64,000 nucleotides of DNA from Porogramme epimiltina (taxonomy: Eukaryota; Basidiomycota; Agaricomycetes; Polyporales; Polyporaceae). The stretch is taken from contig FTLJ01000358.1 in assembly GCA_900155495.1 (NCBI GenBank), positions 124,001 to 188,000 on the forward strand, written 5' to 3'. Positions 58,049 to 64,000 of this stretch are shown here, in pieces (positions within the stretch are counted from its first letter, which is position 1; every line of letters starts with the position of its first letter). The translations under genes were made by a program, and so were the position numbers. The notes under the pieces are model-generated. The model was not told where the DNA came from and made no database searches. It saw only the letters and a list, made by a program, of their open reading frames with translations.

Positions 58049-60802
58049 TTAGCCCAAGGGAATGAATATCTTTATTTCATAGAATATCGTGAGGGTTTAA
58101 AACAACGAGAGACGTCCTCGGTCGACAAGACTATCATTTGAGTTGGGTGAGGTCGCGATCACGTGATATGGTTTAGGGCAAGGGCTTTCGCGTTAGCGGG
58201 GCTATGTCCAAAGTGAAGGCCTCTACATTCTATGACACCTAAAAGACCGTCCTCTTCTATTTCATCTACCACCTCCACCGGGATCTCTCTTACTCTCACC
58301 TCCTTACGACCGCTTCTCGAGATATGACAAGGCGAATTGGTTTTTCAGCTGATCCTTTTTTTCAATTTGCTACGTCTACTCTGGAAGCTCGGGAGATGGA
58401 TGGGGGCCATTTCAAATATGTGACGTAGATGCAGTTGCGCCTTTCGCTTGGGGGAGGGTCACGGTGCGTTAGTTTCTAAACGATGGCCCGGATGACGTCA
58501 TGGCCTAGACCGGGTCTGAGTCAAGTAAGATGTGAATCGAGATTAGCGCCCGGGATGAGTCACTGGTCTCAACGGCCCTGCAGCCTGCGAGCTCGAGCCT
58601 GCTCGTCATGCTCACCACCGGCTCTCATTGCGGTGGCAGCACCCCTTCGACCCTCATTCGCTGCGCCATCTGCTTTGTGAAATACCAATGTACGACCCTT
58701 ACAACACTGTTTCTCGTCTAGGGTCTCTTGTCTTACCGGCGTCCAACAATTTTCACCGAAGTATTTTACCCCAAACGATGCATCGTTGACGTTCATCTCA
58801 AACGAGACGTCTCTCTATTTTGCCCTCGCCTCAGTCGCCTGCTCAACAACAGGAAGCGAAGGTGTCAGTGAAGCACCGCCGTTCGCCCTCGCGAAAACTA
58901 CTCTTCTCTGTCTGGGCGAGCGGCGTTGGCTCCGGGCAGTCGTTGAAGGACGGTGTGTATCCATCATACGCATACTTCTGCTCTTCTGCTTCGCATATTT
59001 CGTCATCCTCACACCCTCTATCCTATTTCCCTCCCCCCCATCCTCCCTTCCATCAAGATCTACCGTTCCACACCCTTTAGATATGTGTACTCCTCATTTG
59101 ATCCTCTAGTTATATATTTACACTACCGTTTCCACCTGTCCTTTTACGAAGCCAGCTCCCCAGTTCTTCTCTATGCACCGTACTCCCTCGAAATGGATAC
59201 CCTTGTGAAATCTCCATCCCAAATCGTATGAGCGAGCTCGAACAGATGCGTGAGAGACAGACACGCTTCATGTTTGTTCAAACCCCATGCCGCGTTTACC
59301 GCGTCAGATGTTTTCGATATCATTCTGTAACTACTGTTTCTAATACTCGATATATGTAACAACGGGGCATTGAAAATAATCCACGTGCATCGCAGACCAC
59401 TCGAATGGCCCCTTCGTTTCCATTGTCATTACGACATGGTTGGATCCGCGCTAACGCTAGTTGTCCAGTTCGCAGTCAGGTCGCTCCAGACGAGCGCTGC
59501 AGTACTTATTCATCAATCTATTGTTTCCACGACGGTGCCACAAAGGAGATACGCCACCCGCAGGGTTCTCTCAGCGCATAGCCCACACTGCCGTTTGTTA
59601 ATTCTCCAATGCTATACCGGGCGCACACCCCCGGCGCATGCCATCCATCATGTGCGCTAGAGATGAAGCGGGGAAGCCCAGCCCCTTGAACGCCCATTCT
59701 GGTGTCTGGGTAGGGATCGTATCGTGAGTCCTCGTCTCTGTTTGCTTATTCACGATTAGTTCTGGAAGGCTATTGAATGAGTCAGTCAGATGTTCGCGGC
59801 CATCTCGCGCTAAGTGTCCAAGCGCAGTATCAACACGGCTGGTCCGCTAGGTAGCCACACCCTCCCGCGTTCACCTGCCACAGCTCATCGGAGGGTTTAG
59901 TGAGGTGATATACAGTACAGTGAATGCCGGGTTGTCCGTAACTCACCAATGCAATAGTGTTACTGGCTGAACATGCTGTGTTCTGCTCCCGATCGGGGGC
60001 GTGCGCGGCGTAAGCAGCTAACGCTCCATGCCCGGCGTGTAGATGGTCGACCTCCCGCTCGATTGACAATGGTCAAAAGACCATTGGCTCTTTCGCTACG
60101 GGACAGCGCCTTCAACGCCAAATACACATTAACGGCGTCCTCGGACAGCGGTAAGTTAGACAAGCATATCAAGGCTCTGCGTTGGAAAGATCGGGAGCGA
60201 GAGCGGGTTAGGAAGGGTGATTGTGTCTTCTGCCCCCTATTGGAGTATTCTTCACAACTGGCTTCCAGATTCATGCATCTCCGATGTGTGAGCCGTAGCA
60301 GGTGGGCGCCCTCGCCGCTCTTTAGCTGTCACATTGGTTCCATGGGGGCCTTTGTGTTTACTTTTCTGGTATGCAGCATGCTTGTGTCGGAGTGTATCTG
60401 ACGTGCGGTTCTTGTTCTTCGGTATCCTAGACCCTCCCTTCGATTGAGGCGACTATGTCGTGTCAAGTATCCCATCCGCTACTGAACGCGCTCAGAAACG
60501 ATATCCCAGAGGCCATGAACTATCTCACACTTGTCTTCGCGCATGACTCTGACCGGCTTTTCCACCAAATAGGGCCGGAGACTCACCTCCAGAAGGTCCG
60601 CTTACTTCGGATGGTCGCGCTTGAGAGACACTGCTTTGCGGTCCCATGTCTTGATATACGCCTGCGGGAAGATGTATCATTCATGGCGCGCCTTTAGGAT
60701 GTTATTATTAATGGCGGCGTTATGCCTCTCCGCTCATCGAATTGACGCTACTAGAGGATAAAATATTCTCAAGACCGGAGGGCTCAGCCGCTTAGCATCA
60801 CC
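58049..60802. other. Long intergenic stretch, including upstream part of a duplicated segment
   Basis: I recognise no gene. The part after about 60.0 kb is related to the sequence upstream of DUF6534-like copy F. A plus-strand frame at 60455-60697 (MSCQVSHPLLNALRNDIPEA) is protein-like but unassigned, and copy F's counterpart region does not keep it open, so I do not call it. A pyrimidine-rich tract lies at 59010-59110. Confidence 0.45.
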
Positions 60803-62924
60803 ATGCCTCCAGCCATGAACACCGACAATACGCTAGGAGCAGCCTTCATTGGTGTGTTCTACGATTGTACCTCCGTATTTTCACGTGAAACCTCAAGCTT
60901 ATCTTCTTCGTTAGGTTGTTTGTTGTCCTCGATGTCAGTGTTTTGAATAGCACCGCCAATATCCGGAATTATTCTTACTGCCTTGCAAAATTCTAGCCTG
61001 TATGGCGTAACAAGCGTACAAACCATTACGTACTATCGTCAAAACCATCGAGATCCCAAGGTTATGAAGTGCATCGTGAGTGGAAAGATGACCCCTATGG
61101 CATGCAGTCGTCTCACCCTGACTGGCTCTCATTGTATGCGCTGTCCTTGGACCAGGTCGGACTTCTTTGGTGAGTTCCCGGGATTCTCTAGAGTCTCAGC
61201 GTTGCTGAAGTTTCCCGAAGGGTTATCGACACAGTTCACACCGTTTTCCTTTCGTACACGGTGTATGTATACACCATCTCAAACTTCTCCCGCATCAGTC
61301 GCGTTGAGGACCTGAGGCCGATCTGGTATGAGATATTTCTCCACCTAGAAATGCCTTCGCCGAGTGACCCTTTTATTAGGAGTATGATGGCATGTTTGGC
61401 CCCACATTGTTGAGAAACCCAGGAGCTGACCAACGCTGTCGATGTTGAAATTAGGGGACAGTTGTACTCACAGTAGGCGACATCTCTGCTATGTTGTATC
61501 TTAACTCATCAAGTATTCTTCATAGGCTTCAAGCGATACTATCATAAGAGGGCGAGTACTGGCCATGTTCCCTGCCAAATGCGCACCCCACCCTTACCAT
61601 GAATCTTTCAGTGTATTTTGCCATAGAATATGGCTATGTAAGCTCAACATTACATACTATACGCCGATGTCCTTGTTTCCTCACACACATTGCTAGTAAG
61701 CAAGAAGAATAAGGTCCTCGTGTCGATGCTGGTGAGGCGTACTATCCACTGTCTCCGTATACTTGCTCATTATTGGTAGTCTGTAGCGATTCTCACTAGC
61801 GGCGGTCAGTTAAGTATGACCTAGTTAAGAAAGATTTACGGCTCATGGTTCTCCACTCAGGGCTAGGTTGGAGTGCGTCCCTGGTGCCGTGATCTGAATC
61901 ATGACTCTGACCGCAGCTGTACACCATGCATTATTGTCGACACTAGCATACTCCTTCCTCTGGTAGAAGGACACCATCCTTTCTGCATACACACCTCTCT
62001 AACGGTATTCTTTCTAGTGCGAGATTGGACACGTTCGAAGACTATCGGAGATATGAGGTGCGTTCTGGAATCGTTCTGGTCTTCTAAGAAGTAAAACACC
62101 GTGCTTGTATTGCCACAGTGGCTTCTTTCTATGTGTTTAGTAAGCGTTGTCGTCGTCGACCTCTCTTTATGTTCGACGATATGCTTCCTGCTATCCAGGC
62201 AGAGGAGCATGTTTCAGGGGTGAGCCATGTTTCTCGCGTTTGGAGGTCGTCTACTCACACCTCTCGACAGAGTAGATAGTGTCATTCGTACGCTTATGAC
62301 TTCCGCCGTGAATGCCGGTGGGCTGACCACGTAATTGTTTACTGTTTCTGTTCTCCTTACCTGCTCATCATGTCTGTCCTTGTTAGAATATTCGCGGTGG
62401 CGTCGTTAATCGCAGTGAGTCCTCCCACACAGAGTTCTTTGCTATGTTGTAGTGCTGACTGCTATGTATCAACAAGTATATAACCTCTCCCATGACCTTC
62501 ATCTACTTCATGTTCATCAGTGTCATGCCCACACGTAAGTTATATGTTCATTGATTGCCCGACCTTGCTGCAGTTAAATTCGCATTGTCAGTACTTCGGA
62601 ACGCCTTGCTTCTCACACTGAATGAACGCGGGTCTCTGCGAGAGCGGATGGTTGGAGGCGTCGTGTCTCTGCCTACTGCTGCCGGCACGGATTCCGTGGT
62701 GGAAATACCTAATAGGAATAACCCAACGGACACTAGTGGTACCAGGATGGTGAGTAGAACTGTGTTTCTCTGCTTACTATTCTCCCATTAGGCTATGACT
62801 GATCACTTTTTTGTAGGTCCGGGTCGCGCTAAGGCCAGAGAGGTTCAGCGTAGGGGGAGTGATTGACGACATCAAGCACACTTCGCCATCTTCTATATCC
62901 GTGACAGAGGCGAAGGCGCAATGA
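60803..62924 (+). CDS. DUF6534-like multi-pass membrane protein (copy G)
   Basis: This near twin of copy F starts MPPAMNTDNTLGAAFIG and continues with SLYGVTSVQTITYYRQNHRD (near 61000), TVYVYTISNFSRISRVEDLR (near 61260-61318), SAVNAGGLTT (near 62300), TFIYFMFISVMPT and ALSVLRNALLLTLNERGSL. The final exon reads VRVALRPERFSVGGVID and stops at 62922-62924. As in copy F, no AG acceptor in the right phase was found at the exon 1-2 junction. The frame just before it reads IILTALQNSSLYGVTS, which would fit if the junction were at about 60973, where the genome has CCG rather than AG. Either the splice is unusual or both copies have lost function. It separates the hydrolase from PKS3. Confidence 0.55.
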
Positions 62925-63211
62925 TTCACAGGATTCATCCCGGAAGGGAGCGTATCATGGCAATAACAATTTGAATAGTGTACGATCGCAGCGTACAACT
63001 TGAAGAAACTTTCTTGGATATTCAAGGTTCTGTCCTTATCTATGTAATTATAATGAAGTCATTTCTACTGGAAATACAATGTCCTCGACGATTGAGCAAC
63101 AGCAACCCGTGGCGGGTAGCGCAAGACTGTTGTTAATCCCTAAATGACGATTTGATCCATTACACAGTACAAGACACGACCATGTGGGTTGCTGTCCTAA
63201 CACAAACGTTA

Positions 63212-64000
63212 TCAAGAAACAATAACATGCCCCATTCGTTCCTGCAAATCCTTTATCGCGAGATCCGCAAGGAGCTGAACCTGAGATACTGCCAACAACG
63301 GGCGCAAAGCAAATGACAGCGCCGCAGCAGAAAGAGAATCCAGCCCGTACGACGTGAGTGGAACCTCCACGGAGACATCCTCCGATTTCAGTGCCAATAC
63401 GCGGCATACCGTTTGTAGTAGGGACACATGCGGGTCTTCGCTTGTCTCCGTGTTGGTTAGGGTGGCGTTCGAGGGGACGAGGTGACTGTACAGTGTTGAA
63501 GGGCCCATATTCTCCTGGACGGCAGCCCAATCAAAGTCCGGCACGTACTGCCAGCCTCCTGTATCACCACCACGCAGTTTCATGATGCCGTCTCCAATGT
63601 AGTCGCAAAGTGCTATTTGACGTAAGTAGACGAACGATTAAGTGCTATGAAGGAAATACTCACACCGAGCAGTGATCGCCCAGTTTGATAAGTGGCGGAG
63701 ATTCTTTTTCACAGACGGATCAAACAAAATCATGTCCCCCAGATCTGATATGGCGGGTGAGACGATGGTGAACGCATTCTTGTATTTCTTCGTCATCCCA
63801 GTTAGCATCATGTTCGCTCTATATATCAATTCTCAGGTGATTGCACAATGCAGAAGGATAGACGAACACGTACGTAGCATAGTTGGTTTGGCCTGGGTTT
63901 CCGAAAAGTCCGCATACAGACGAGAAAGAGACAAAGAAATCGAGTGATTTCATGTCGATGACGTTCTCAAGGACCTCAAATGCCTGCACCTTCGGGGTGA
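63212..64000 (-). CDS. Polyketide synthase PKS3, C-terminal part (KR end and ACP), cut by window edge
   Basis: Three exons are seen: 63874 to beyond 64000, 63818-63664 and 63612-63212, spliced in the same phases as the last exons of PKS1 and PKS2. They encode the end of the KR domain ([20 protein letters not shown], with catalytic Ser and Tyr), the following helices (ANMMLTGMTKKYKNAFTIVS), the [12 protein letters not shown] linker and an ACP with YGLDSLS. The stop is at 63212-63214. The linker and [11 protein letters not shown] are nearly identical to PKS1, so PKS3 is closer to PKS1 than to PKS2. The rest of the gene, including KS, AT and DH, should lie to the right of the window. Confidence 0.93.

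Overview
The window is a stretch of nuclear DNA from a filamentous basidiomycete, most likely an Agaricomycete. Its genes are broken by many short (about 50-60 bp) GT-AG introns. Its gene families are typical of mushroom-forming fungi: DUF6534-type membrane proteins, partially reducing type I PKSs of the basidiomycete kind, membrane-anchored P450s, a fungal CFA-synthase-like methyltransferase and a class 3 lipase. Exon structures were built by eye from reading frame, splice consensus and recalled family motifs. Ten gene models close without frame disruption: lipase, Gfo/Idh oxidoreductase, two P450s, CFA-synthase-like enzyme, two PKSs, two acyltransferases and one MFS carrier. A hydrolase also closes, with one weak intron.

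Left part (0-25 kb): three DUF6534-like genes on the minus strand (213-2510, 5427-7610, 14020-16032), interleaved with a secreted lipase (2896-4157, minus), a dihydrodiol-dehydrogenase-like oxidoreductase (8785-10320, plus), P450 number 1 (11340-13595, plus) and a CFA-synthase-like SAM methyltransferase (18431-20476, plus). A degraded DUF6534-like stretch may lie at 16.9-17.9 kb. A further DUF6534-like gene (22611-24672, plus) has a near twin at 60803-62924. The duplicated unit, about 3 kb with upstream sequence, brackets most of the polyketide region. GC-rich simple repeats and a palindromic MITE-like element fill 25.0-26.6 kb.

Right part (27-64 kb) reads as a biosynthetic gene cluster. PKS1 (27118-33839, plus), a DUF6534-like gene (35153-37248, plus) and P450 number 2 (38691-40961, plus) face acyltransferase 1 (41251-43027, minus) and PKS2 (43547-50378, minus). 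An MFS exporter (51146-52706, minus) and acyltransferase 2 (53789-55587, plus) share a divergent promoter. An alpha/beta hydrolase (56648-58048, plus) follows. A third PKS (63212 to beyond 64000, minus) runs off the right edge.

Both complete PKSs have the order KS-AT-DH-(degenerate ER-like segment)-KR-ACP and share intron positions, so they are recent paralogues. A reasonable reading is that sibling PKSs make two or three related unsaturated chains. The twin CAT-fold acyltransferases could release or join these as esters, the P450 and hydrolase tailor them, and the MFS protein export them. The product cannot be named from sequence.
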